A stretch of 64,000 nucleotides of DNA, taken from contig CM055095.1 of assembly GCA_029204225.1 (NCBI GenBank), forward strand, positions 45,001,446 through 45,065,445. The letters run 5' to 3'. The translations under genes and the position numbers were made by a program. The stretch's first letter is position 1. The number at the start of each line of letters is the position of its first letter. This DNA comes from Diphasiastrum complanatum (Eukaryota > Streptophyta > Lycopodiopsida > Lycopodiales > Lycopodiaceae). Under the pieces are notes generated by a model. It did no database searches, was not told the origin of the DNA, and was given only the letters and a program-made list of their open reading frames with translations. Below, piece by piece: positions 11,043-22,905 of the stretch.

Positions 11043-12061
11043 TTACTTCTCGAATTTCTGAATTTGATGAACAACATAGATCAGCACAAACATATGTTGA
11101 TGAGTTTCTTGTCGTCCTCTTTCCTGCTGCTCTGGAGCATTCTGCTTTGTTTTCGACAAAATTTGAATATGAAGGTTCGCTTGGATTTTGCTCCTTCTTG
11201 TTCCTGGGATCACTGTTGCATGACCCTGTTTATGACAATGAATACAATCAATCTTTGGATTCAACCAACAGTTGTCTTCTGTATGACCTGACCTTTTGCA
11301 TCTGTTGCAAATCTTCCTATCACCAGAATATTTTTGTTGTTTTTGTGATTGTCGATCATTTGTCTTGGATTCATTTGAACGATTTTCATTCTTCTTAGAC
11401 GACTCCCTCTTAGACCTAAACTTTTTCAAAGATTTATTCTTCTGAGTAAATAGAGCTTTTTCTGAATCACCATTATTGTCATAGCGTTCGCGAGATTCTA
11501 CTTCCTCTTTGACTCCATCTATCGCCTTCTGAAGTGTCATAGACGAATCTTTCGCCAGTAAAGTTCGAGTTGTGTGGAATGACCTGGGTAGGGCTCGAAG
11601 CTAAGTTGTTTTTCCTTTGAGAGTGCATTATCCGTACCGAAATTTTGCAAAGAAATAAACAGATCCTTTATCTTTCGTACGAAAGTGGTCAAATCTTTGC
11701 CGTTCCATTGTAGGTAAGTCAATTGATCTTCCAAGAATATGATTTGATTACGAGATCGAGTCTCATTCTTGGTTTGCAATTCTTCCCACAATTCTTTCGT
11801 GTTCGAAGTTGATGAAAGATCTAGCATTATGTTGTCATTCACTGAAGACGCAATAATTGCTATAGCTTTGTCATTTTTCTCCTTCCATTCACGAAGTTCT
11901 TTGCCAGGAGTAATTGGCTTCTCTTCTGTTGATTCTACCCATTGCCAAAGATCTTCGCCCTTCGGTATGAGTGAAGTCTTTAACTTTCAGACTAAATAAT
12001 TTGAACCTTCTGTATCCAAGATCGTACTGATCTTAGACTGAATGCTGCTGATCGAAGACAT
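11043..12061 (-). pseudogene. gag: copia Gag (A2)
   Basis: Gag starts with MSSISSIQSKISTIL at 12061. In place of the conserved tryptophan of the SNYLIWKLKTS motif there is a TGA stop, a single-base nonsense change near 11996. The rest continues with WQWVESTEEKP, LWEELQTKNETRS and EDQLTYLQWNGKDL. A frame break near 11590 separates this from the basic C-terminal part. That part holds two CCHC knuckles (CNRCKRSGHTEDNC and CIHCHKQGHATVI..., the second lacking its last cysteine in frame). This is the most complete family-A gag in the window. Confidence 0.85.
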
Positions 12062-12111
12062 CATCTTATCTTCCGAATAAGCTCCAGATACGGCTGCTGA
12101 TGGATGTGAGG

Positions 12112-12123
12112 CTCTAATACCAC
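12112..12123 (-). other. Primer-binding site of A2
   Basis: The minus strand reads TGGTATTAGAGC one base after the LTR end. This is the usual copia site complementary to the 3' end of initiator methionine tRNA, with one change from the A1 and A3 sequence (CAG to TAG). Confidence 0.8.
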
Positions 12124-12788
12124 TGTAGGAAAAATACTAGAAATTCTCCTTCAGAGAACAAGATGAAAGTTTGAATAGATCAAACTAATATCAGTGTCTT
12201 CAATCGTGTCTTCAAACTAATATCGTGTCTATGTACTAATAGAGCAGTTTCTAGTTTGATTGAATAAAGTTTGCGGATATAGGAGACATATGTGTGAGTG
12301 TGATAGACAATTTTAGATAATCAGAAACAATTGATAAAATCATCTGTTGTAAACTTTCATCAATCGAATTTTTATAATTCTGATTCTGATCCTTACAGCT
12401 CTTGTTGCCTTGTTGTTTTACAATGAGTAAGTGCACATATATTTATATTGTCACATGATAGGTCTTTTGGCCTTCTTCCTTATGTAACAGTTGATCTAAC
12501 CATTAAGACGGTTGATATTCAACAACATTTTGTTTCCAGACTCAAAAGGTTATTGTTCGAGACAGTTTATCTGTTGAGACAATTTATCTATTGAGACAAT
12601 TTATTGTTCGAGACGTTTATCTGTTGAGTTTGTTTTGAGTTTGAGTTTCAAGTTTGAATTCGAGTTTGAACAAGAATAAAATTGTTTCGAGTTTGGTTTT
12701 GAGTTTGAGTTCGAGTTTCTCATCCTTTGTCAATTAGATTGTGCACTTTGTTGGTAGATCCAAGATTTGTCTATTGAGGTGTTCTACA
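12124..12788 (-). repeat. 5' LTR of A2 (about 665 bp)
   Basis: On the minus strand it begins TGTAGAACACC at 12788 and ends TTTTTCCTACA at 12124. It shares the family-A organisation but its 5' part holds GTTCGAG/GAGTTTGAGTTTC repeats instead of TCGCGAA palindromes. The outer edge cuts into a family-B LTR. Confidence 0.88.
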
Positions 12789-13296
12789 ACATTTGTTTAT
12801 TTGGAAATTGAGGCCAATTTCATATTAGACTTACTTTTTATAGTCATATTAGTCTAAACGCGTTTAGGGATTTATCATTTTGGAGGGAAACCAAACTTTT
12901 GAATATTCATGGATCTGTTATATATAGTTGTACACACGTGAGAGAAGGCTGATCTTCTACCTCTCTTACCTCATTCATGCTTATACATGGTTCTCTTAGG
13001 TTCTACTATCCATTGGTGCACTCTACTTGTGATAGCTTGCAATTTTATGTGTAGAATGACTTGCTATTGCTATTTTTGGATCCACACATGTGAAATACAA
13101 TAGGGTACTATTAATGTACGCACAATAGCTTCTATTTATGTTTTGATTCATGTTTGATCAAGTTCTATTAGAATTAGCATTCTAATTTGTGTGTAGATGC
13201 TGATTTTTCTACATTGGCAAGATTGGTGAATCGCTTGTTTTTGTAACCAAAGATCTTTAGATGATTTGGATCTGAATTGATCCCAAATCTTTCACA
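12789..13296 (+). repeat. Family-B LTR number 1 (5'-truncated solo LTR)
   Basis: From GGAAATTGAGGCCAA to the end GATCCCAAATCTTTCACA this follows the B LTR at 24935-25577 over most of its length. Shared landmarks are ATCCATTGGTGCACT, GTGTAGAATG, GGATCCACA and TTTCTACATTGGCAA. The first 30-40 bp are missing where A2 abuts. No primer-binding site follows, so this is probably a solo LTR. Confidence 0.75.
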
Positions 13297-15060
13297 GCCA
13301 ATAATTATCGTAACTCATGGGTCTCACTAAATTCTAATCACCAATTCCACATAGGATCCTACTGGGAGAGACCCACTTAAATCAAAATGCACATAAAGGG
13401 TTGTGTCAATACATGATGTTACACTTAAGAAATCTCAGAGGTACATCCTCTATGGTTTAATCCTGTTCATAAACAAGTTGTTCTTGGGATGGGATTTTCT
13501 AGTGCTTGTTGTGAGCAAGTACTTCTATCATAGATAAGTAAATCACCCATAAACTTATACGACTAGTTTACCCAAGATCCATCAAGTTTCACTAGCCCAC
13601 TTACATTCCCCTTGAAGGTCCCCTAAGCCCCATACTACCGATTTCTTTTCACTGCTAGGTGCTAGATTTTGATATGCATTCCATTTTCCTAATTGCCCAT
13701 TGACTATGTTCGTTATTTCGCTCCACTACTTGATCTAACAATGGTACTTAATTTTTAGGTATCGGTTTAACAGTTCTGGTATCATATGTTATGGCCTTAT
13801 GTGGTGTATTTGAGTCAACACCTTAAGGGAGGCTGCTAAGATTCCTATCTCACAAAATTTGGAGTATTGAGACGGTTTTTCACTCGATATTGATTTTTTC
13901 ATCTTTTTCTTGCTCTTCTCTTGTTACTTAACTTACATGCTAGTATGCTCATGATAGTGAACGGGCCCAGGTTCCAAGGGCCCATGAATCCCGCAATGCC
14001 CGTGTATTTCAATGGCGCAATGAGGATTGTGCTCTAGGTGAAAATTTAGAGAACCAACAATATTCATTTTCCTAGGCTCGGGAAGATATTTTGCCTCATC
14101 AGGTCAACGTTATTCCTTCCTCTGTACTCCAAGAGGTCGGGGTGTTAATACAAAAGAAAGCAAACTCATGCATAAAAAACTGACATCCATCTTAGTTATT
14201 GCACACACATTGTTTAGAAATATAACAAAGTGTTTAAATTACGTAATATTCACATGGCCATTCTATTTAACCGTTCGTGGTTAGTACATCACAACAAAAT
14301 CCTCTGAGTAACATCATGGCATTCACAACATAACCTCTCACCCACAACCCTTCCCATAACTGCCAACTTATCACACATGTGCCTTCACAAAACGTTAACA
14401 AGTCTTGTAGGCTCAAGACAACGCCCCCTCTATTCAATATATTGTTTCTCAGCAAAGCTGAAAGCTTAATTCTTGGTTCTCGGCCATAATTCTCTCAAAG
14501 CAAAATATTTCTCAAAGACAATCATTGATGGTGGCAGAGAGATTGAGACTCGCAAAATTTAGCACCCACCAAACAAGCAAGATGACTCCTAACTTGCAGC
14601 ACCCACATTGTTCCTCTCCCAAGGAATCAGTCCAACAATGGTTATCACCGAGAGATCTCTCACTCCATCCTCCCTATGACAATTTTTTCCACAAAGGAAT
14701 GGACATAAGCGCAAGCCACTACAAAGAGCTAAGAAGCACGGAGAAGTTCAAATTGCCGTCTGCCCACATTTTCCACCTTTCCTTGCCTTTCATGTCCCTT
14801 TTTGCCACTTGGCTTGGACTCCTTGGCTCTCTCCTTACTTTGTGTGGAATTAGTTTCTTGCACATGTGCCAATGTAGCCCTAATGTAGCCCCTTGAGGCC
14901 TCTTTACTTTTTTCCCCATGTGCCTATTGAAGTGGTACTCTATATTTTGCCCTCACGGTCAATCCCTACTCTTACATATGCAAGCCAGATATGCAATCCA
15001 GGTGCAGGCTGGCTTACGGCACGTAAGGGGAGACTCGTACCTCCTAAATCTTTGACGCAC
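13297..15060. other. Intergenic region upstream of the F420-oxidoreductase-like gene
   Basis: There is no frame with recognisable domains. A short + strand open stretch around 13960-14160 is gag-like in composition but too weak to name. Frames on both strands at 14525-14920 overlap and look non-coding. Confidence 0.45.
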
Positions 15061-15061
15061 T

Positions 15062-15135
15062 AGCCAATAGGCAATGCCGAGTGAGGTTCATTGAATGCAA
15101 CCAATTTCTAGACTCCAGAGTCCAGAGAATATAAA
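15062..15135 (+). promoter_or_regulatory. Candidate promoter (CCAAT and TATA boxes)
   Basis: GCCAATAGGC at about 15063-15072 resembles a CCAAT box. AATATAAATT at about 15127-15136 resembles a TATA box. The latter is about 110 bp before the start codon, leaving room for a 5' leader of roughly 80 bases. This is inferred from position and motif only. Confidence 0.5.
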
Positions 15136-15241
15136 TTGTAGGACGGGAGAGCAGCAAATGCGTTCCTGTAAAAGCGAAGGAAGAGAGGAGAGGATATAGT
15201 AGTGACTATACGATACGGGAGAAGAGAAGGAAGCAGGAGCT

Positions 15242-17694
15242 ATGGCAGCGCTGGAGCTTAAGAAGCACAGAATTGCTTTCATTCCTGGCACTGGCCGCAT
15301 GGGCGGACTCATTGCGGATCATGTTGCTAAAGCTGGCCTCAACGTCATTATCGGATCCCGCAGCAAAGACAAGGCTGTTGCTGCTGCTGCTAAAATCTCT
15401 CACAGCTCCAGCAATGGCACTGTCACAGGCTTCACAAACGAGGAGGCCGCATCTCTTGGAACTATAATTGTGTGGAGTCCATTTGTAAGAAGAGATGGGT
15501 CTTCAATGGAGTTCCTCATTGTTTGAATTGCTGCTATTTTTCAGAATTGTTTTCTATGCAAAGCTTCATATTTCATATTTTGCAGGGACCTCTTGCTGAA
15601 CGCGATGCACTGCTCAAGTCCCTTGCACAGCAACTCAAGGATAAGGTGATAATTGATGTAACCAACATTCTCTACTTACTGGATGAGAGCAGCTGGGGGC
15701 AAGTTTCATCAACGCTGCTGAATGAGAAGGCACTGGGAGTACCTGCTCGATGGACAACCGCATTCAAGTCGACATTTTGGGTGAGTTTACTCCTTTGCCC
15801 TTCGATTGTCTCACAATACTTTATTTGTATGTCCTGCTTTTGCTGTTTTGCATTTACATTATGGCTGTATGATGAGTTGCATATGTTTGCATGGCAAGGT
15901 ATAGTTAAGTGCATCCCGTTTTCCAATAATTTCAAGAAAACTTTGCTTTGTTATGAATATTTTCTGCTGATAAGAATTCCCGCAAGTATTGAGCATCCAA
16001 GAGATCTGTTGGTATTACCCCATAGAAATTTTTACAGAAACTAAAATTGACACAGAGTTTTCCTTTGTGTTTTCGATAGAATTTTTCACAGTGAAAGACT
16101 AAGGTAAAAATTTGCAAATCAAAAGACTTTTATGTTGTGGATATGGACTTTTTGGGATTTATGTACCTAGGTACTGCACTCTTGTCTTGGTTCCGAAATC
16201 CCAAAAGGCCCTCAGACCAGGACTTTCCACTATACTTCTGTCCCTTAGTGGCATCCTAATATTTTCCTTTGGGTACTATACTTTTACCCTTGAATTTGGT
16301 GACTGATCGTTTCCAGCGACATGTTAGCTAATGCGTTCCATGGATCTTGGTGGATATAAACCGAAATTGTTCCTGTCAAAAAGTTGTTGAATCAGCTATG
16401 TCTGATTTTCAGCAATTCAAAAGGTGAATTCAGATTTGATAGGTCTACTACCTATGCCATCCTAGATTAGAAACGTACACTTAGGTAGGATGTGCTGAAC
16501 GTTTAGATCTGTATTACTCGTTATCAACAGGATTTGGCCTTAGTTGGCAGAACTATGATGAGGATGCTTTTCTACGGCCTTCAAACTTTCTTGAGACTTC
16601 CTTAAATTACCTTGAGATTCCAGTTTATGTTCATCACTCCTCTCTCCAGGTAATGGCAGTGGCATTTTTGGTGGTTTTTAGTTTATTTGATCACATCAAG
16701 AATCAAGACTGTGTACGTGCTCAAAATTTTTGACCTAGGAAATCTTAGTTCAAATAAATTTTTACTTGAAGCACTTGCTACCTTAGTCATGATATATGCT
16801 GGCAGAATTCGAATCAGAAGAGCCTTGGAATATAGAAAGGGCTTTATTCGTATAGGGTGTGGCTCTGTTGTTATAGGCTGCTAAGCTTATAATCTATAAA
16901 GATGTAAATATCTCATAGACCAAGAAAATGGAAGAGCGGAATGCTTGAATCTACTGTATGACGGTTGATAATGCGTATCTTCATCAGCATCATCCAAAAG
17001 GTGGAATGCAGTTAAAGGGCTGAAGAGCTTAAAACATAATTGTAGTATATCCTTCTTACAGCAGATGAAAGTAAAAGATTTGATGCAACTCGTTGATCTC
17101 ACTTTCAAGGCTTAGAGAAACTCTTTCTGTTCTGGCTTTAAAAGGGGTCTTCAAATTTCTGAAGTATGGTCTTCTGTATCTAACGCCAGTTATATGCTCG
17201 ATCATTCTGTAAGCTTATTTGATGTTTGAGCACACATTTTGGGATATTGGAACGTTTCTATTTGGGACTCAAAAGTAGGCAAGTCCCAAACGCTGGGTGA
17301 GGTATGCTATGTAGAAACTTGTGGTTTATGATCTATTTCACCTTTGTTCGAGTGATGTGGTTACATTGAAATTATTGGCACATGTGATGCCATGTTGGAA
17401 TCGTGGTTGCTGGGTTTATTATTGAAAATGTCTTCTGGATGTTGAATGCAGAAATTATTGGAAGCTCTTCCAGACACAAACAATCCCCACCATACATTTG
17501 TGGCTGGAGATGATCCAGAAGCTGTAGACATTACCATTGCACTTGTGGAGAGCATTCCAGGATTTAAAGGGGTGAAAGCAGGTGGCCTGAAATATTCAAA
17601 GCTTGTTGAAGTTCTAGGTCCAACGTGGCTTGTTGAGCTGGACAAACTCAATGGCGGAGGAAACTATCGAACGGGATGGAGGTTTGGCCTCTAA
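15242..17694 (+). CDS. F420-dependent NADP oxidoreductase-like protein (3 exons, 226 aa)
   Basis: Three exons join in phase 0: 15242-15484, 15586-15780 and 17452-17694. Introns of 101 and 1671 bp have GT..AG ends (TTT|GTAAGA, GCAG|GGACC, TGG|GTGAGT, ATGCAG|AAATT). The product of 226 residues opens with a Rossmann nucleotide-binding loop, GTGRMG, at residues 16-21. IIGSRSKDKA near residue 36 is the usual place for binding the 2'-phosphate of NADP. The C-terminal helical part ends LVELDKLNGGGNYRTGWRFGL, typical of the prokaryotic F420:NADP oxidoreductase family and relatives. The family moves hydride between NADPH and a cofactor. Plants are not known to make coenzyme F420, so the true substrate is unknown. 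No organelle signal is evident, suggesting a cytosolic enzyme. The frame is intact and the start has a good context (GCTATGGCA). Confidence 0.85.
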
Positions 17695-18209
17695 GAAATT
17701 TAGGATTCAAAGTGACTGGTTGCATCCAGACCTCTTGGTAACAGTAGTGCCAAGTTTTCACTTTTTCTTTGTATTTTGGATGGACCTTCAGAGGCAGAAT
17801 TTGGCTGCGCCTAAATAAGCACTCGTTCTATCCAGAACTTCAAATTATGTGTTAATTTTAAGGTGGATTGGCTTGATGGCCATGTAACTATTGTTTTCAG
17901 TACCCTAGATGCAATATGAATCCAAAAGTTTTTTAAGTTGCATGGTGCGTGCATTGGTGTAAGGTTCTATTACTTGTAAGTTACAATCAAATTCACTACT
18001 ACTATGAAGGAATTGTGTGCATTAATGCTTTCCAATGTAATATTTCTCTATTTGAAATGGGATTGTAAATCAACCCAAATTATTATTTGTTATTTGATAT
18101 ATGTCTTAAAACTTCAACTCTAGTTATGCAAACTATGAGATTGCACCTCGTAGAAATAGAGAGGTAAAATGCAAAATAGTTTGAGAGAAGCACCAAAGAG
18201 CAATTATAA
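17695..18209 (+). other. 3' flank of the F420-oxidoreductase-like gene
   Basis: This is AT-rich non-coding sequence after the stop codon and probably includes the 3' untranslated region. I cannot fix a poly(A) site. Confidence 0.4.
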
Positions 18210-18321
18210 GTACTAGAATAACAAAAATCATTAGAGAAGTTTAAATCAAGTAAAAGAAGTTGGTCGTACTAGAATAACAAGAACCAGTGGAGAAGTTTAA
18301 ATTAAGTAAAAGAAGTTGGTC
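18210..18321 (+). repeat. 56-bp tandem duplication
   Basis: Two units starting GTACTAGAATAACAA at 18210 and 18266 both end AAAGAAGTTGGTC. They differ at about six positions, so the duplication is not fresh. Confidence 0.85.
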
Positions 18322-18651
18322 TATGAAACGGACTAGGGACCTATTTGAGCTAAGAGCTTCCATTTCTCGTCATTCAACCTGTGATAAAAAGGTCCCAACT
18401 CTTTTATTTACGTGGTTCTAGGCCGCCAAATAGGGCTAGAGCCTTTTATTTTAGGTTAGGGTCATGATTATATGACTCATGGTTCGCCGTAATCAATCAC
18501 AAAACCAAGGCGTTGAAACAATATAGTTGATATGTAGATTCATGATTATTACCAATGTTCTTGATTATGATATTTGACTTGTCACTCTTCCTAGCAATGA
18601 CTTTGTCCTCAAATGTATTTGCAACTAACAAAATGACGTACCTGCAAATTT

Positions 18652-18835
18652 TTGCATGTGCATGCGTGTGTGCACACGCATGCTTGTGTGCTTGTGTGCG
18701 TGCAGTTGTGTGCGTGTGTGTACGTTCATTTGTTCCCATGCGTGTGTGCACGTGCATGCATGCTTGTGTGCATGTGTGTGCACGCAGTTGTATGCGTGCG
18801 TGTGTGTATTTTATTTGTTCCCATGTGCACAATTG
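18652..18835. repeat. TG/GC-rich minisatellite with alternating purine-pyrimidine tracts
   Basis: Two 85-bp units are each made of TGTG, TGCATGC and GTGTGCG runs and share the landmark TTTGTTCCCATG (18729 and 18814). Long alternating purine-pyrimidine stretches of this kind can adopt Z-DNA. Open frames over it on both strands are repeat artefacts. Confidence 0.85.
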
Positions 18836-19341
18836 GACTTCAAACCTTAAAATACACATCAACTAGCAAGCCACAATTTTTGGACTTGAATGCATATGTT
18901 GAAGAAGTTGCAAAAATCTGTATGTTGAAGAGGCAGCGCACACACTATGAGTAAATGCATATACTACATAGCTAATGCAAAACAGATGAGATCATGCTAG
19001 AATGATAGACCATGAATTCCAATAATACACCCATGTGCAAAATATAAGCAATCATCATATAAAACATTGATTGCATAGGATGAGCCTTATAGAGCAAGAA
19101 TCCCCACTTGAATTTAACATATGGCACAAATACATAAACAAAACGTGACATATGTGAAAAATGACTTGCTAAATATGCTAAACACAACTAGAAATGGGAC
19201 ACTCTTACCCAATAAAATGCTATGAAGAACTTAATAAATTGGTACCAAAAAATAAAGCCATCTTGAAGGTTCTAGATTACATAGCTCTCACATGCTTAAT
19301 GTGCCATAGATAATATCATGTAAGGCAAATGCCAATAGATA

Positions 19342-19560
19342 TAGTTTTGTCCTCCAAAATAAGATGAACAAAGAACAATAGGATTTCATCACAGGTACAT
19401 ATATCATGAATAGTGTTCTTAATGTTAGACTTACAATGGATATAATGACAAGTTTTGATGAGAATTATGTTTCAATATAATTGGACCTTGATAGAGCTTT
19501 TGATTGAATCTCCGTAAAAGGATAAACAACATTAATTTCCATTGAAACGAATGGATTTCT
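19342..19560 (+). pseudogene. LINE-type reverse transcriptase remnant
   Basis: With two in-frame stops the + strand reads LQNKMNKEQ, DFITGTYIMNSVLNV and LDLDRAFD. This follows the non-LTR reverse-transcriptase signature in which an SGFI-G-I-DN block is followed some 30 residues later by LDFEKAFD. The catalytic YADD block cannot be found downstream. The call rests on the order and spacing of the blocks. Confidence 0.55.
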
Positions 19561-21300
19561 TATGATCCCTACTATTATTGAGCATAGCAAGGTTGTCCAT
19601 TTTTTTTGTTTCTCTGTTATAACAACACTAAAATTGTGAAGTGTTTAAAGAAAGTCTATGTGTGACATCATACACCTAGGGTTGCTCAAGAATAGATGTA
19701 AACAAAGATCATTAATAAGGTATTTACAAGGACACAAATTCTATACATAGGTGGCATTATACAAGGACAAAATATGTACGATTTTCCTTGAAAGGATCCA
19801 TTTTGATGGCAATGCTAATGTGCTTCATAGCTTAATGATAAGGATGATGGTCTAGATTCAAATGGAATTATAAGATACATACAAGATGTTGGTCTCAAGC
19901 AAGTGGATTGGTGACCCATCAAGACTTTACATTAGGCTCTAATTTAAATCATGTATGCAATGTGTGGGTCATTGTTTTGACCATGACTTTCAATAAGAAA
20001 GTTGAAATTCTGTTAGGATCTAGTGCAGTATTAGAGTCTACCAAGGACTCAATGAATGAATGTACACAAACCTCACCATAGGCTATATCTGAGTAGCTCA
20101 CCCACCTCCCAGAGATACTGATGATGATCTGCCTGTCCTACATCCCACGTAGGTTCAACTTTCCATGCTTGACGTTGCCAACTCTGATTTGACCAGTACA
20201 TAGGCCTCCCACCAAGGAGCCTATCTCACCAACACTGTATCCATCATAGCATCCAAGCCAAAGCAAATGCAAACTAGATCCACCATCATGATGAATAACT
20301 CACCTACGATCCATATCATATTAGGTAGGATAGCTCCAGAACTCTGTACCCTCCTGTACCATCTGATCACCAAGTATCCATTACCCACTGATAGCTCCCC
20401 AAGAATCTGTCCACCTGTAGTGCAACTAGACTCCAACTGGATCTAACCAAAAGCTACATCCTGCTTACCAAATAATGATGGATAGTCACAACATGTGATG
20501 CCAACCTGGAGATAACTGTGCATATAATCATGCAGCTTAGCTGATCACTTGCCAAAGTATCAGTTGTCACTCCCTGAGCAACCATCTCCATCCCTACTGG
20601 CTCACAACCATGGGCATGTTGGATCCACATCACCCCGTAATGCACTCCATGCCCTCAAGATATGTACCACCCCAGGTACACTCCATGCGACCTACCTCCA
20701 AGTAGGCATAACCCGTTCCTAGGTCATCACATGATGCACCAGCTGAAGAACATCGTCCATACATCAAACAACATATCATACCTGAGCAACTGTAGCATCT
20801 CCCTGAGTGCCACCCCAATGGACTCGTCATCCACATACTATGTTCACCTGATGTCTCCGATCCTGGTCACCATCCTACTAGACAAGCCAAACTCCAAAGT
20901 ATCACCCGCTCCACCTGGCTCCTAGCATCTGCTCGCTCTCCATGGCTATGTGCAACCCGACACCATGCCAACGCAAGCCCGTCCCTGAGTCGCCGCTCAT
21001 AGGATCTCGAGACTATTGTCTCCCTGATCCTACTGAGGTATATGGCTCTGAGTGACTTCCTCTAGGCTTATCCCTGATCTCACCACTTGAAAATCTGCAC
21101 CATGAAAATTCCAACACCTGTGCCAAGCCTAGACTCCTACAAATACAGCCAAATGCATGAAAGGTATAGGTAGCTTATCCACGCCCATGATGGTAGATGC
21201 CTCCCCATCGATGCCAATGTCCAAAACTGGCCCCCTGCTATAATGCCATTCTGTACTCCCAAATGAGCACACCAAGAAGTCCTCGCCATCAGTATCCCCT
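19561..21300. other. No gene seen; decayed repeat
   Basis: There are no credible coding frames. The part from about 20030 to 21300 is more GC-rich than its surroundings and has stop-broken minus-strand frames, perhaps the inner part of a degenerate LTR element whose leader lies near 21985. Confidence 0.35.
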
Positions 21301-21307
21301 GCAGTAG

Positions 21308-21905
21308 ATCATTTGATGGTGAGTAAAAGACAGTGGCGAGTAAATGCGAGTAAACGCAAGTAAATGCGAGTAAAGACGGATTACTCGCCGAGCTACCTAC
21401 TTGCTATAAATGATGATCAAAACTGTTTGTGAAGGTGGTGAGTAAAGTGGAGCAATTGGCTAGTTAGTACGAGTAAAAGTGAATAATCAAATCTTTACTT
21501 ATCGGTCTCGTGCAAGATAGATCAAGTATTGTACTTGCTACTGAATTGATGGCGAGTAAAGATACTGAAAGAAAAATCTTTGTTGGTGAGTAAAGATAAA
21601 AAAGACAGGAAATTGAAAAATGAGCAGGATATTTAAATTGGCAAGTTAGCATGAGTATGCGCAAGTAAAATTGATTACTTGCCAATCTCTAGAATGTTAG
21701 CTCTGAGGCTATTGAACACTCTGTACTGATGACGAGTAAAGTCTCTTAGTAAAAAATGCAAAAAATCGGGTTGGCGAGTAAACGTGAGTAAAAGGTGTTT
21801 ACTTGCCAAGATCATAGAATAGGCCTCTAGGTCTGCTCTACTCACTAGAACAGTGGCAAGTAAAAATAGTGACAAAAAAAATCCTGAAGGCAAGTAAAAA
21901 ACCTA
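21308..21905. repeat. Dispersed GCGAGTAAA / TTTACTCGC motif field
   Basis: About fifteen copies of (G/A)(C/T)(G/A)AGTAAA occur in roughly 600 bp, with a few on the other strand (ATTACTCGCC, TTTACTTGCC). Spacing is irregular, from about 10 to 80 bp, so it is not a simple tandem repeat. Confidence 0.75.
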
Positions 21906-21959
21906 TAAAAAATGAAAGCACAATTAGAGAAAATGCAAACAAAAATCCATCTCTAGAGT

Positions 21960-22434
21960 GGTTTAGCACCATCTCCTCAGCAACGGCGCCCTATTGGACC
22001 CCAATCAGTCAGATCTAGAGAGCAAATAAGGGGTTTTGGATCTCCAACCTAGTGAGTAGTCATGTAGTAATGGGCTTCAATCCAAAGGAGAGGGGGATGA
22101 ACTACAAGCTAGAGATGGAAATCTAAGCCAACTAAGGGCGTCAATCTTAGTGTTGGATCTAGAAGTGGAAGGGCTTAGATTTTAGGTGTGATTCTTGCTT
22201 TTCTTCTTCTCTTTTTGGGCATTTTTGGTTTGTTTGATCCTCTTCGTGGATCTCGGTTTCTTGGCTTATCTAGGCCTCCTTAGCTCTAGATGTTCTCCTC
22301 TTGAGGTTGATCTTCTCAAGGGAGGTGAACAATGGAAGGGAAACCTACCTAATGGATCCTAATGATCTCTTGAAAGGGGATTTCTAGCAACTATTTTTCT
22401 TGAGTGTGTATTTTTTGGATTAGTTTTAGAAACT
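21960..22434 (-). repeat. Possible Ty3/gypsy leader and LTR fragment
   Basis: On the minus strand GGGCGCCGTTGCTGAGGAG (about 21990-21972) resembles the TGGCGCCGTTGCCGGGG primer-binding-site region common in plant Ty3/gypsy elements. The sequence from 21995 to 22434 would then be LTR. No second copy is present to confirm it. Confidence 0.35.
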
Positions 22435-22905
22435 ATGGATGAAAGCAAGTCCTTCAATGAAACGGTCAATTGTTTAATGAAAGATTTTCTTGTGATCCAT
22501 CAGTTTGATGCTCCATATTATCCAAGGGAAAATGGGCAGGCGGAATTTTCTAACAAGATTCTATGTAGCATCATGACAAAAATAGTTGAGACAAGTCGTT
22601 TGGGTTGGGAACACAAGTTACATGCTGCGTTATTGGCCTTTCAAACAACTTATAAAGCTAGTATGAATCAGAGACCTTTTCATTTGGTATATGGTCACCG
22701 ATCAAATTCTTGATATCATCCTTATGCATAGTAGCTACTGAATGTTTGGATGACACTAAATCTTTGCAACTCTGTCATGAGGCTTTGCATAAATTATGGA
22801 AAACTAGATTGATGGCAGTTCACACACTAGCAGCTGAGAAAGCTCGTCACAAAGCATGGCACGATCATCATTTATATAAGAAGAATCTGAAGAAAGGATG
22901 AATTA
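22435..22905 (+). pseudogene. pol: Ty3/gypsy integrase fragment
   Basis: The + strand reads FDAPYYPRENGQAEFSNK, then WEHKLHAALLAFQTTYK and PFHLVYG. This is the C-terminal half of the integrase core of plant Ty3/gypsy elements; the glutamate in NGQAE is the third catalytic acid. A frameshift near 22710 leads into LCHEALHKLWKTR and ARHKAWHDHHLYKK, the region after the core. Everything upstream (protease, RT, RNase H) is missing, and the right side is cut by a family-B LTR. Confidence 0.82.

Larger units (their letters stand above)
8323..12788 (-). mobile_element. Ty1/copia retrotransposon A2 (inverted relative to A1, dead)
   Basis: Reading the minus strand from 12788: a full 5' LTR, a primer-binding site, gag, protease, integrase, reverse transcriptase and RNase H, ending at LGLI just before the expected polypurine tract. 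The proteins are clearly homologous to A1 but well diverged. A2 has no 3' LTR of its own in the right orientation. Its pol end instead abuts the + oriented LTR of A1. Frameshifts, stops, an integrase-to-RT deletion and a changed RT active site show that it is dead. Confidence 0.9.

Noticed and set aside
13960-14170. Possible gag-like stretch (NERAQVPRAHESRNARVFQW)
   Set aside because: Too short and without a zinc knuckle or other diagnostic motif.
14525-14919. 123-residue plus frame and 66-residue minus frame
   Set aside because: They lie in the upstream region of gene 1, overlap on opposite strands and have no family features.
18497-18954. Cys/Val/His-rich frames of about 100-120 residues on both strands
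   Set aside because: Artefact of the TG/GC-rich minisatellite.
22435-22905. Domesticated integrase gene
   Set aside because: Only the C-terminal half is present, frameshifted, and cut by an LTR.
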